This document shows, one piece after another, positions 25,803 to 38,300 of a stretch of DNA of 64,000 nucleotides. Positions within the stretch are counted from its first letter, which is position 1; every line of letters begins with the position of its first letter. Source of the DNA: Cinclus cinclus (lineage: Eukaryota > Chordata > Aves > Passeriformes > Cinclidae); contig NC_085049.1 in the NCBI RefSeq assembly GCF_963662255.1, forward strand, positions 50,848,837 through 50,912,836. The letters are read 5' to 3'. The notes below the pieces were generated by a model, which did not search any database, was not told the DNA's origin, and saw only the letters and a list, made by a program, of their open reading frames with translations. The translations under genes and the position numbers were made by a program.

Positions 25803-28800
25803 TGAGTATGTATTTGGATGAGGTAGCTGTTTTGCAAAATTGCTAACTCATGAAAGCAGGCCTTTTCACAAGAGTTAGGATTTATGATGTTGTTAGGGTG
25901 CTTCTCTCAGTCTTAGGATGGAGTGTCCAATTTGATAGAAGACTGCAAGGAAGGGGGTAGACTATACAATGGGTCTTGATTTTGGATACCACTTCTAGTG
26001 CTATGCTTGTGCTTTTCCTGTTTCTGGTGATGGGTTTGGGTTTGTTCCTACTTCACGTGCTAGCTGAGGAGACTTGAGGTGTAGCTTCTTTTGGGGCAGG
26101 ATTCAGACCTCTTTTTTTGCTTAATGTTTTTATTTTTGCATTAAAAAATTAAATAATTTAATGAGAATTATGTCTCTATTATCTCTTACTTAAGTCACTT
26201 CCATAAGGAAGTATTTGACTTCAGTTTTATTAGTCATACTCTTGTACCACCCTGACTCCCACTGTCCCTTAAATACACTCTCCCCCAAAAAAACTTGTTA
26301 CAAATGGTTTTACAGATCAGCTAAAATCAACAGTGACTGGAATATTTTCACATTATGAAAAAATCATCTCTAAAAAGACGAGTTTTGCCTTTGACACCAG
26401 GCTTCAATGGAAAGAAAGGAAATCCTGAAAAGCTTTCTCAGAAACCTTTTGGTTCTCAGCTGAGCTGTAATAAAGCTTTTGCAAGTTAATCTTGCATCAG
26501 AGCTTTTTAATGTTTTTATTTGATATTGTGGGCAACATTACCAAAATAAAATTGTTCTCCCAATTGGTAATAGAAATACTTAATCTCAGATTATTCTGTC
26601 TCTTGGCTCGTCCAAATGATTTCATGTTGTATATTTAATTTTTATTCTATCCAGAATATATAAAGTTTTATATGGTATTTAAAATCTTAAAAATAAGTAG
26701 CTATTCTATTTTTGCAATAGAATCAGAAAGTAGATGTGAAAACCTCTGAAATTCTCAGTTGAGCAGAGTTAAGTGACTAGATTAAGAAATAAATTCAAGA
26801 TAACAGTTCTGTTTGGAAACAATAAGGCCATAAACACCATGTCAGTATTTCAAATTTGCCAGCTCAAGGAAAACAGCCTCTGTTACCTGTAAGGTTGAAA
26901 TTAATAATTAAAATGTTAGTGCAAGAAAAAAAATCTGGTGAAAATTTTAGCTCTTCTGCAGATAAAGGCATTTAATTTTCCCATTATTTTTATCAACATT
27001 GATGATAGAAACGAGGCATAAATTTAATACTTGCCATTTAATGTATCTTTCCACTGGAAATATAAATAAATAAATTCTAGCTTGGTCATTTGGCAGTTGA
27101 GAACTTAAAGGTTAATGGCAGCATGAGGCAATTTACTGTGACCTAATCTATATTACATCTGTATCTGTTACTTTTTCCAGTCATCAATATCTGGTGGTTT
27201 GCATAACTGTCAAGAAGCCCCATAGCACTAAACATTTTACAGGCTTTACCAGAAATGTATGATTCAGGTTGTCAAGGCAATTTTGGTTTCAATATGTGGA
27301 GTCTATTCAGAACAATTTCTTCCCCTACTGACTTAGTAAAAGAAAAGGAATACATTAATTATGTTTGAAATTTTACATTCATTTAACATTTGCATTTCAT
27401 TTTACATTGAAAACTTTCTGATAGACCACAGTCAGAAAATACAGATTGAGTAGCATGTTTTCAGATGCCTATTTGTTTGATAAATACTCAGTTAAGTGCC
27501 CTACTGCTTCCACCAGTGAACTTAGGTTCTCAGTGTCTGGAGGTATTAGGTAATTTTTGCTATGGTTTATTGTGATTCAGTGTTGTCTGCTTGTCAAGTT
27601 TAGTTTACCAGAACTATAATGAAAGTTTTGACGACCTTCGGGACCTCTGTCCTTGTTGAAAAGCAACTGCATTCTACTAGCCAAATGTCTGAAAGTCTAG
27701 CAGTACAAATATTTCCTTGAGATGAAACATAGTTTCATGGAAAGTATATTTTCATTATTTAATAGTCCTTTTCTATCGATGGATGCAAGATGGTTATGCT
27801 ATTCTACTGAGGCACCTCGTAATTTAGTACAGTAGGAATGGATTAATTTTGGAATACCTCAAAAATTAATATCCTAAATCCAGTTAGATAAACTGAAATA
27901 CCCTTTTTAGGTATCTTTGCTTTGTGGTATTTTTAGTTTTTCCTTTTTGGTTTGTTTGCTGAAGGAAGGTTGCATGCTTTTTGGTTTGTTTTTGTTTTAA
28001 ATATGTCTTTTTTTTTTCTCAAGGATCAACATTTTCCTCAGAATATGTCAACTTTGTTGAAAAATTCTAATTATATTTGATATTTACTTAAAATAAGGCA
28101 TACAGAAGACTAGTTATTGATAAATTTGGAAATACCAAAAATAACTTATTAAACTATACGTTTATCTCGGGAGCTAGGAGATTTTTGTTATGGTAATATT
28201 TATAGAACCTGACAAAAAGAAGCAGGATGGAGGTAGGTAAAAATGCCACAGACCCTCCCCAGTAGAAATTAACTAGCTAATTTGCTATGGAAAAAAACTA
28301 CTGCTTCTGAGTGCTTTGGTTAAGTTCACTGATGGACATCTGGTGCTTATCTAGGCCTGAATGATGGAGGGAAAACAGACACAGCAGAGTAAAGACAGGA
28401 CTTTCTTTATGACAAGGTGTTAGCAAAGAAAATGATTACAGAACAAAAGCTGGCTTAATTTACTATGACAAGATAAGATTTCAAGGAAGGCAGACAGTCA
28501 ACTTAGTTTTAAAATCACAGTAAATTACATTGCTCTATCTTCAAAATAAATGGTACTTTGGCATTAAGCAGGGTTACTGATCAGAGCCCATGAGCATTCA
28601 TATAAAGAAGCATGTATGTCCAGTCTTAATAAAGTCTGAGGTTAAATAAAATTCTGTCAGGCAGAATTTGCTAATGATGAACCTACTGAAAACATGAGAT
28701 GAACACGAGGTCTTATTGCTAAAATGTCAAAGGGCATGTCCTGAAAGAGTATCCATAAAGATATGATTATTCTGAAATATAAAATACATACTAAATGTAT

Positions 28801-31504
28801 TATATATTATTTTTTTTGCACTGGCTTTAAGTGTGTAACTGTATAACTACATACACTTGTTAGATTTATTGGTTAAGATAGTATTATCTGACAGGTTAAA
28901 AATAACTTAAATCCAAACTGTGCATTATCTGTTTCAGCTAACCTTGTATTTAACTCAAAGACTTGGAAATGCAAACTTGACAAATATTTAATTGTGTGAA
29001 ATATATGAAGGTTGGGTATTGAAATAACTGAGTGACAATGAATTAAACATTTAATGAGTAAATAGGTTTGTACCAATTTCTAGCAGTGTAACTTGCAGAG
29101 ATCTTAATAAATTAATCTTTCGTAAGATTTTAAAAGAGCTAGTGTATGTGGCTTCCTAAGGAAAAAAATGAATTAGCTATAAATTGTAGATAACAAAAAT
29201 TGTGTTGTTGGCTTGGGTTTGTTTTCTGGGGGTTTTTTGGGGGGAGAGGTTGGGTTTATGGATAGTTCCTTTATTTCTTGCAGCTCTTGGAATCAGCTTT
29301 CTATTAAAGTTGGAATTCAGATGCACTGCAGATTGAAATTTAATTCCACATAATGTAATTTTCATGTAAAAAAGGTTGATTACTCAAATTGCTCAGTAAG
29401 CAGAGGAAAGTAAAATGTCTGTTAATTATTTGAAATAATATGCATTTACCAGATAACACTGCCAGTATGTTTGACACCATTCACTATGCAACAAATCTGA
29501 GAGTCAGACTGGTGCAATGCAATTCAACAAGAAAAAAATTAAATCTGTTTGCAAAAATTAATTTAAACAATGATGCTTCAGCTGAGTGAAATTTTACATG
29601 AAGAATGTTTAATTAGTATCCATTCATTCTGAGAATACTAGAATTTAGCTTAGATGATATATTAACAAAATTGAAAGGCCTTCCTAAATGGGCTTGAGTT
29701 TAAAAATCAAAATTCTACTGCAGTCAAATCCTAGTTGATAATGGAAATATTCTTGTTTTCTGCCCACTTGTATTGATTTTGAACTGAGATATTTAATTTT
29801 AAGGGTATACTCAGTCTTATTTCTTCTTTAGAAAGTTTTAAAAATTAAAAAAACTTAATGAATGGGAGAATGGACTTTAATTTTTTTTCCTTGATGTGAG
29901 GCGTAAAAAAAAGAGTATTCTTTTCCAGATGATACTCAAAATTAGGAAGTGATGAAATTGTCTTGGAATGGTTAAAGAGGTATTAAGAGAAGAAGATAAA
30001 AAAAAAAAACTTATTCCAGTTATACCTCCAGCTATACTTCCTTTCTGACTCTTAATTAAAAGTAGTGTATAACAGCTGAGTCAAAACCTAATAAACCTAA
30101 AACCTTCAAGAGATTAAAGTATTAAAAAAAGAGTAAATACAAATAGCTACTACAGCCCACTCTGTCTTAAAATACCGTATGATTTTACTGGAGTGTTTAT
30201 AAAAACAGCATGACACCTACATCGTAAATGGCCATAAACAATTTGTGCTTGGGTCAGGCACCATGTCTCCAGACGAGCTCCCTCTCCATTAATATTAAAA
30301 GAAGAAGAGACAGCTATGACTGCTCAGTCTAAACTACTGTGGAAAACAGAAACTAAACAGAAAGAGACTGTTGAGTGAATAACTTGCTATAAATTATGAA
30401 TATGATTAAGTCAGTCCTTTATTCTCCTTGTGCCTTCTCTATAAATAGATTGTGATTTCCTCCCATTTATTTTTCATAAGATTTAACTCTGTAAATATCA
30501 TCAACAAGTCTTATTTAATGTATTTACACATATTATTGAAAATGCAAGCAGTGTTGCTTCTATATTTTCCTCATAACTCAAGAGGATTTTATTCCTTTCA
30601 TTCTTGCTGTCTTCATTTCAGGAATAACAACTGGTAGATGATACAGCTCTCCATATAAGTCACTGAATCTGTGCTTCCCGAAAAGGAAAGTTGAGTGGAA
30701 TACATTTCCTTTTTTAGTGAACTGAAGCTTACTTTCTGTGGGCTTTTTTTCTCAGTTACTCAGGGAAGAAATCCACCAATCATCCAGAGGCCCATATGTG
30801 ATAGAATGCAAGTTGCTGTTATTTTCTCTTTACTGTCTGTATTTGGTGGTCCTGCATGGTTGGCCTTCATATTAATTCAGTTTCCTATTTCTTCCCTAGA
30901 GAGAAGATAATTCAGAGGCCTTGAAACACTTGGCTCCAAGTGTTTTAAGGAGCTGGCTAAGAATGCACAAGACACGTTGTTCTCATTTTTCTGTAGTTCT
31001 GGGTGACTCCAAATACTGCTGGACAAGTATATGGCTTGTTAAGAAACAGGAAGGTTTGATCTGATATAAATAAGTCCTGGCCAATAAACAAAACAAGGTG
31101 ATAAAATTTCCGAATTTTGAAAGGAAAGAAAAACTACAGTAAAATAACATAAAGAAAAAAGTTGGTTAAGGATGGCTTGCTGATAGTCTCAGGCACATTT
31201 GTTGATGAAGTGCTTCCATATAACAGTACATCTTATAGCTGTCTCTCTGGAAAACTTTACCAGATTATTATTAAAATTTTCATAACTACTTAGAGTGAAT
31301 ATAGCGCTAGTCAAGAAGGATAAAAAAAACCATTAAAATGGGCAGAACAATATCAGAACATATATACACAATGGTGCAGGAGAAACACGAGCAAGGTAAG
31401 TAGGGATGGACAGATGGAAACAAGACCACGCAGACCTGAATAGTATAATGACTTCAGCCCAGTCTCCTAAAAGTGTTTGAACTTAAAACAACTTTTTCAG
31501 CTAA
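25803..31504. other. Unannotated AT-rich sequence
   Basis: About 5.7 kb without a supportable gene, with open frames of at most about 76 codons. It contains the G-rich tract at 29215-29254, listed separately, and A/T homopolymer runs. No LINE or LTR motifs were recognised. Confidence 0.55.
29215..29254 (+). other. Possible G-quadruplex tract
   Basis: Four runs of three or more G on the plus strand (29215-29217, 29228-29232, 29239-29244, 29252-29254) are separated by T-rich spacers of 10, 6 and 7 nt. The loops are long, so stability is doubtful. It stands out because the region is otherwise AT-rich. Confidence 0.4.
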
Positions 31505-31870
31505 TGTGTTGAGTTTGTACTCCAGATTCTTTTGTAGGAGATGAGGATGGGAGGCTACAGGGGTGGCTTCTGTGAGAAGTTGGTAGAAGCTTCTCCCATA
31601 TCTAGCAGAGACAATGACAGATGGCTCTGGGATGGACCCACGGCTGGCCAAGGCCAAGCCCATCTGGCCCAAGCCACAATTCATCTAATATATTAGCTTG
31701 CCATATCAACATTGCCTCTCTGATAACATACTTAAGGAGGAAAAAATGGTAATTATGGCCAGAGAAGTGAGGAGTGTGAATATAAAAGAGGAACAGTTCT
31801 TCAGACACAAAGGCCAGTTTGTGAGAAGAAGAGGAGGGGCAGGCACTTCCTCTTATTCTCTTCTCCATAG
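31505..31870 (-). mobile_element. ERVL-like LTR family A (copy 1), 3' portion
   Basis: On the minus strand this is collinear with the 3' half of the family A LTR at 43664-44675. Shared blocks read, on the minus strand, CAGAGCCATCTGTCATTGTCTCTGC, then ATGGGAGAAGCTTCTACCAACTTCT, then AGCCACCCCTGTAGCC, preceded by GGCTTGGCCTTGGCCAGCCGTGGGTCC. The LTR continues at 32142-32310 after an inserted CR1. Compared with the other copy it lacks about 500 bp of the middle, and it has an extra block of about 36 bp (31676-31711), described under repeats. There are no retroviral genes. Open frames here on both strands are incidental. Confidence 0.82.
31676..31711. repeat. 36-bp dispersed repeat, copy 1 (inside LTR)
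   Basis: It runs from ACAATTCATCTAATATATTA to CTTGCCATATCAACA and matches 33882-33917 at 35 of 36 positions, in direct orientation. In family A LTRs the flanking motifs GGCTTGG and CAGAG..(A/T)ATGTT are normally closer together, as in the copy at 44512-44552, so this block is extra sequence in this copy. Confidence 0.85.
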
Positions 31871-32141
31871 TGCACAGTGACAGGACTCAAAGGACTGGCC
31901 AGAAATTGTGTCAGGAGAGGTTTTGGTTGTCTATTAGGATAGAGTCCCTCCCCTGGAGGTGAAGGGTACTCAGGAAAGTGGACACAGCACCAAGCCTGCC
32001 ATAGTTCAAGAAATATTTGAACAACACTCTCAGGCTCATGGTTGGATTCTTGAGGTTGTCTTGTGCAGAGCCAGGGGCTGGACTTTGATAATCTTTGTAG
32101 GTACTTTCCAACTCAGGATATCCTATGATTTTATGATTCTA
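31871..32141 (+). mobile_element. CR1 LINE 3' end, inserted in LTR family A
   Basis: Plus-strand CR1 3' region. CAGAAATTGTGTCAGGAGAGG is the conserved start of the 3' part. GACACAGCACCAAGCCTGCC, AGTTCAAGAAATATTTGAACAAC and GCAGAGCCAGGGGCTGGACTTTGATAATC follow, as in the CR1 subfamily with that 3' UTR. The tail is TTTCCAACTCAGGATATCCTATGATTTTATGATTCT. LTR family A sequence lies on both sides, so this CR1 is younger than the LTR insertion. Confidence 0.9.
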
Positions 32142-32310
32142 ATTAATCTCTCCAAGTCTGTTTTACCTGTAACAGTATTAGGAGAGTGACCTCTCCCTCT
32201 CATTATTTCAGCTCATGAGCTGTTCCTTATATTTTATCTCTCCTGCCTAGCTGAGGAAGGGAGTTACAGAGCACCTTTGGTGGGTATCTGGCCTTCAAAT
32301 ACAAAATCAA
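32142..32310 (-). mobile_element. ERVL-like LTR family A (copy 1), 5' portion
   Basis: The reverse complement is collinear with the first 190 or so bp of the LTR at 43664. The shared landmarks, read on the minus strand, are the CAAAGGTGCTCTGTAACTCCC segment near the LTR start, the AGCTAGGCAGGAGAGATAAAATATAAGG segment, and the GAGCTGAAATAATGAGAGGGAGAGG segment. The first bases of the LTR have decayed into the adjoining A-rich tract. Confidence 0.82.
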
Positions 32311-32366
32311 AAACAAACAAACAAAAACCAAATCAAACCAAAAAAAAACCCAAGTCAAAAAACAAA
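32299..32366. repeat. A-rich low-complexity tract
   Basis: Almost pure A with scattered C (AAAC/AAACC units), abutting the decayed 5' end of LTR copy 1. It is low complexity with no coding meaning. Confidence 0.8.
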
Positions 32367-35279
32367 CTTGCAGGTCAGGTCAGGCCAGAAAACTGAAGAC
32401 TAGAGGAAGACTAGAGCCTGGAAACTTAAGATTTGAAGGTTTTAAAGGATCAATTGTTGATCTTGGACTCCTAATGTAATGCTATGGGGAAAAAAAGAAG
32501 GCTATTGTGACAGTTAATTATATAAAGTATAATTAATAGCTATATAAATATAGCCAATATAGTAATTTATATCTAGTATAAATAAATAATAATATTGTTA
32601 TTTCTATTTACTATATTACTAATACTGTAAATAAATAAATAATAAATAATATACTATATATAGTGAGATGTATCCAATATAGGAATATAGCTAATAAAGA
32701 GAGAAAGTGCAAGGAAATTAAGTTTAAAAAATTATTGATTCGATGTCTCTTTGAAAAAGAAGGTTGGTACTTTGTAAGCAAGTTATTCTCTGGTCCTCAA
32801 ATAATAGGTTCAACATATAGGATTGAACTCATACAGTTGGCTGAGGAGAAATCAAGATTTGACATTGTGAGCCTATCCAATATTTGGAAAAAGATCAAAA
32901 CAAAGAGGTAGAAAGTTGAGATAAGTGATAATAGTGCAAAAAAAATCTGATCATAACAGATATCATGCAACATTGTATACAAAATAGGAATTAAGAGAAA
33001 GATTTCCCATCACTTCAATGGTTTCTGAAATCTTTACTTAGAGATATAAATGGATAACTGCATATCTCTAATATATCCAAGTTGTATATTCGTTTATTTG
33101 AACCTAAAGAGTTTTTAATCCAAATTGAAAAATCTTGTTCTGTATCAACAAGAACTTCGGTTTGCATTATTCAGAAAGCTGTTAGGGGAAAGCAGTGCTC
33201 ACTGGGTAAGATGGATATAATTAGATGAAATAGCTACTCTGAAGAACAGTGACTCTAATAAAATGATGAACAACGTCATGGGCCATGCTTTCAATAATTG
33301 ATTGTTTAATAGCATTTTGATGGGAATGCAGTTCCCAAAGAGGATCCTTGATTGCAGTTTAGCGTTGATAAGTAATAGTAAGGGACATATCTCCATACAC
33401 TTATGTATTCGTTTCAACTCAGATATGTATGAAATACTTGGCTAAAGAAAAGTGAAAAAGACATCTTGAAAATCCAGTTTTATATGTTAGCTTATTCCAT
33501 CATTTCTACTTTCAAAAGTTATTGGCATGTACTAAGTGAAAGACTAGATAATTTTAATGAATATCTGTACTTAAGATTGTTAACTATACTGCCTCTTTTT
33601 CTCTTCCATGTTGTGTTTTCAAGAAAAAAAATAGATGTAAAGAAAAAAAGGAGACCAAGAATAGGCTGTAAAATTTTTAGCTGTAGTACAGACACTTTTT
33701 TTTTCTATTTTCTTAAGTACCACTGAGTTTTATTTGCTAATTTAAAGACATGATACTCAATTTAAGACACTTTCATAAGAAATTAATATTTCAGTTATTT
33801 CAATGTACTATGCTCATTAGACTGTACAGAAAGCTTTCATTTAGCACCTCTTTTTTCCTCTAACTTTTCTTCTCTCACACTACAATTCATCTAATATATT
33901 AACTTGCCATATCAACAAAACACTTCTGAAAATTCTCTTCTCAATATATTTTTCATATCCTCATAATTCAGTGTTACTTTTCACAAAAGAGTGGGAGGTT
34001 ATGAACCTGCATTTATTAAATTGTGTAACAGGCATCTAGAATATCATTAAAATGAAACTCTAAAGAAGGGATCTATTTTCTGAAAGGAAATAAAATTTTA
34101 AAATATCATACAAGTCAGTTAAAGGAAAAATGAAACAGAAACCAGACAAAAAAGCATATATTTTCTGTTTTTCTTCATCAATTAATATTAATTAAACAAG
34201 TTTAAAACTCAGTTGTAAAAATATTGAGCTGCTATTATTTTTTTATAATTTTAAATTATTATATTCTCTATGCTGTCTTTAAGATGTATTCCCCGCATAA
34301 TTTGAGGCAAACCCTACATACACAAACGTAGAGGAGATATTCAGACAGAAGCCTGGAACAGAAATATTCTCAGAAATATGCTCTGGATAATTTTGCAGTG
34401 TAATTTTTGTAATCTGCATTTTTACTCTTAGTTAATTTTATTTATTTATTGGTGGTAACACATTATATTATGATGCCCAGAGTTCTATATTTGAAATTAG
34501 TCATAAGCTTCAAAATATAGCACAGGCCAAAAAGAACTTGAAAATTTCCCTAGGGTACCTGTGGAAGGAAAGTGGAGGAGGAAAAATGTTCATGTGTCAC
34601 CCCTTATAGTGGTCCTTGAGGGAACTGCCTTTTAAGTCTGTTGTGAGAAGAAATAGCCATTACCAATAGCACTGGATATTTGGATAGGATCACCCTGATC
34701 CTGGGGGAAATCTGCAGGCGTTAAGTAGCCATGAAAGATTGCTGTCCTCATTGGAAATAGATGTGAAAGTACAGAAATGATTCATTGCTACCAGGATACC
34801 ACCGGTAAGAGTTGTCAGTAAACTTCTTAGAAATAACAGAATCTTCTGCACTGATTCTGGACTCCAAACTGAAATAGAATTTTTCTGCATCCCATTTAAA
34901 ATGTTAAAGTTGTACTTGTCTATTTTTCCCTCTTCCCATAATATTTTTCATTAATTTGTAGAGAATTTTGGCATACAGTGAGAACTATTGTGAATTTGAA
35001 GATTAAGCGGAGCTTTCTGTCAAGGGTTTTTGTCTTCCAAAAGCTGTAGAAAAGTAAAAGAGTAGAAATGGAAGTACATGGAAATAAAATAAAAATAAAA
35101 GTGAGTAGAAATAAAATAGAATCTATTTAAACTAAAAACTCTAGATATTGAAAACAATAGCTATGAAGTCATTAAACTCTATATAAAACTTTTCTCATAT
35201 ATAAATTTTCACATAATTTATTTTGAAAAAAATCACTATTTATCTAGAAAATAAGTCATAGATGGTGACTTTTCCTCTA
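32367..35279. other. Unannotated, very AT-rich sequence
   Basis: It contains an AT/AATA low-complexity stretch at about 32510-32660 and the second copy of the 36-bp repeat. The longest open frame is about 86 codons (33466-33726) with no recognisable domain. No gene or transposon was recognised. Confidence 0.55.
33882..33917. repeat. 36-bp dispersed repeat, copy 2
   Basis: Direct-orientation partner of 31676-31711, 2.2 kb away, with a single G/A difference near the middle (AACTTGCC here, AGCTTGCC in the LTR). Sequence flanking this copy shows no LTR family A similarity, so the shared block stops abruptly at both ends. Confidence 0.85.
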
Positions 35280-35370
35280 TTTTTTTTTTTTTGTTGGTTT
35301 GTTTAGGTTTGGTTTGGTTTGGTTTGGTTTGGTTTGGTTTGGTTTGGTTTGGTTTGATTAGGTTTTTTTT
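35280..35370. repeat. Poly-T followed by (GGTTT)10 microsatellite
   Basis: Thirteen T (35280-35292) and a short TTGG/GTTT lead precede ten exact GGTTT units at 35306-35355, followed by a T-rich tail. The minus-strand frame reading Pro-Asn-Gln-Thr-Lys repeats here is an artefact of this repeat. Confidence 0.97.
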
Positions 35371-38300
35371 TGTATGGGAAGTGAAATGCAGTGTAGTTGA
35401 TGTAATATCAAATTGAAATATGCCTGAGGGGAAAAGCATTATCTTTCCAGTGACCATTCCTTAGGCTTCAGAATATTCTAATTAAGTATTCACAATACAA
35501 CCAAGTTTCTGTAAGAAATGACCACTCTTTTTCAAAGTGATTCATAAAACGCTTACATGTATAAGTTTGTGGGGAAAAAAACCACACACCAAAAACTCAG
35601 CACACAACCAAATTGAATCATACTTTAAAACTTCATAATGGTACTTTCAGTACACCTATTTCAATGAGCTGTTTCCAGGAAGAGAGAAAAATGCATTTTT
35701 TTCTATGTTCTAGATGTATGATGTGCACCTGAACTATAAATGTGTTCACTTTTCAGTTAGCAATTATTTGATTATTCATTCCTTACAATTAATAAAATCA
35801 AGACTACATCACCCCATGATGCATTCAGCTAGAAAATACAATTTTTTTCAAAAAAGATCTATGAAGCTAGGTTTCAAAATATTTCTTTTAGACAGTGACA
35901 TATGGGTTTTAATACTTACAAGTACCAAAAATTTAGCAGCCTCCTGCAAGAATTTATGGGAGCTGTTAAATGCTGTGTATTTTGGAAAATCTGGCTTACA
36001 AATTGCATGTCTAAATTTAGTTCTGGAACTTGTTTTAAATCAGTGATTAATAAAAAGGTGATGACTTATATGTTGCAATGCATAGATACATATTTCATTC
36101 CTAATTTCCCCAAACTAATTTTTTTCAGATTTTTGATTCTCTTTCCTATTGTTTTTGTGAATAGAAGTTTTACGACTACCCTTGGAGCTTGAAATACTTG
36201 AAAGGAAGGCAAAAAATAGCTTGTCCTTCCAAACTAGAGAATGTCCATTCATTTATAAAGGAATTTCAGATGGCAGATTAGCAGTCATAGTCCATTTTTC
36301 CATTGTACTTTATATCATTGGTTTAATCTTGTAAGATCTAACAACTTCCAGGAGGTGTAAATTACTTTCTGCCTTTGTGATATCAATAAAAGTTGGCATA
36401 AGTAAGACAGTTTTCCAAATATATCTTAAATATGAAAGCTGTACCTAGGTATTTCAACAGAAGTCTGGTGCTTTACTTCAAATTTTAAGATTTTGGCTGG
36501 ATTTCTTTCCTGAAAAATCATAGGTGTGCCTGCATCATATGCACAGTTCATGCTGGAGTACCTCCTAATATATATCAGGACCACTGCCCATAATGATTTA
36601 TTAATTGTTATTCAGTTTGATTTTGTGAAAACAAAGTAACACTGAAGTGACGTGTTCTAAAGAAAATATTGAAGGAAAATGGCAGGAAATTACACTGAGC
36701 AGTGCTCTGGGAAATGAGGAAGAGGCAAGGAAAGTTTCATATGCTGAGATGCAGAATCCAGTAATGCAAATTTCAAGGCTGCTAAACCTAAACTGGATGG
36801 AAAGAAGTTTAATTCTTAGCAAGACATTGCCCTCTACCTGTAGGATTGATAGCTCGAGTAACATATTACCATAATTAGTTTAAGAGTTAGCTTACTATTG
36901 GCTGGCAGCGTGAAAGCAGGAGTTCTAGAGAGAGCTAACACTGCCCGGACAGGCATCATGACTGAGTCTGCTAGGCTGACACAGTGAGGACTGGTTGCAC
37001 CTTTCTTCAAAGCCAAGTCTTTTAACAGGGTTTATTAGTCTTGTATAACAGGAAAACCCTAAGGAGATCAGAGAGGAAGTAATATGTCTTAAATAGAATG
37101 GGAATTCTTTTTGCTCCTATTGCAGACTGATTCCTTTCTCATCACTACACCATATTCATAGCCATGAAGGTGGAGAAGAAACTTTTGTATCTAAATTCAA
37201 ACCTTCCTTATGTCCCTGTGCATTCAGCTGAAAATCATAACTTTATGACTGGTAGTTCTTGTTAAATATGACAAACAACAAGTTTAAAAGGGAACCTTAT
37301 GGCCAGGGCTGTTGTACATTATTGTCATTTGAGCTACATTTGCACAAGGATTTCTCTAATGGTTGGGAGGGATCCAATTCAAAGTTTAAGCATGGATTCA
37401 AAGCAAACCTCCTGACCATCCCTATTTCCTGTGCTTTGGTTTACACTTATGTGTTAATTGGTTCTCCTTCTGAGGCAAATGAGAATATGAGATCCATAAA
37501 GAATGTGGACAGGCTGTCCATAGGAATCAACCACAGACAGCTTTATGATGGTTTTTGCTTCTAAAAAGCTAAAAAGCCCTGACCACTCACCATTTCCCTG
37601 TATAGGCACACCACAACTGACCTGCAGTAATTGCTGTTTGTCCATCTAAAAGCAACAGGGTGGGCCAGCCCTTCTGGGACTGCTCTCCCTGCGCCTCCAT
37701 TTAACACTGATGGGGACTGTTCTCATTTCCTTCACTTCTCTTCCCATTAGCTCTCTGAGATGTGTGTGTATGAGAGTGTGCTTTGGTGCATTTGCTATAA
37801 ATTAAGACTGCTACCTTCATTTCAATAACATATTTGATTTAAAGTTAACGGCAAAAATAAGCAATGCAAAGTAAAAAAAAAAAATCTATGAGAAATGTGA
37901 ACAATTTCAGTAGTGTTCTAACCTCTGGACAGTTACAAGTATCCATTTTTATTTTTCATACTTTCTCCATTGCCATAATATGATGAGATTTACTAAAAGG
38001 GAAAGTGTTAGTGTTCAAAATGGTCAAAGCCATAAACATCAAATAAATTGTGTGCATCTGTGTTTTTGTGTTTATATATGTGGGTGGCTTATCTAGAATT
38101 ATAATATCCCTGCTGTGAAAAATTGATCCCACTTAAGAATTGTAAATTGTTGGAAATTACGGTCTTTAAGGAAAGAATAAAGGTTGTATTTTCTGTTTTC
38201 AATATCCATTATTTAAATATGCATACTACACCCACTTCAGTACAAAGCTGATATTTCCTGATTTTAAATGGGGTGCATAGCATCCTCAGAAGACTAGATA

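Noticed and set aside
35236..35457. Frame with Lys-Pro-Asn-Gln-Thr repeats
   Set aside because: A product of the (GGTTT)10 microsatellite.
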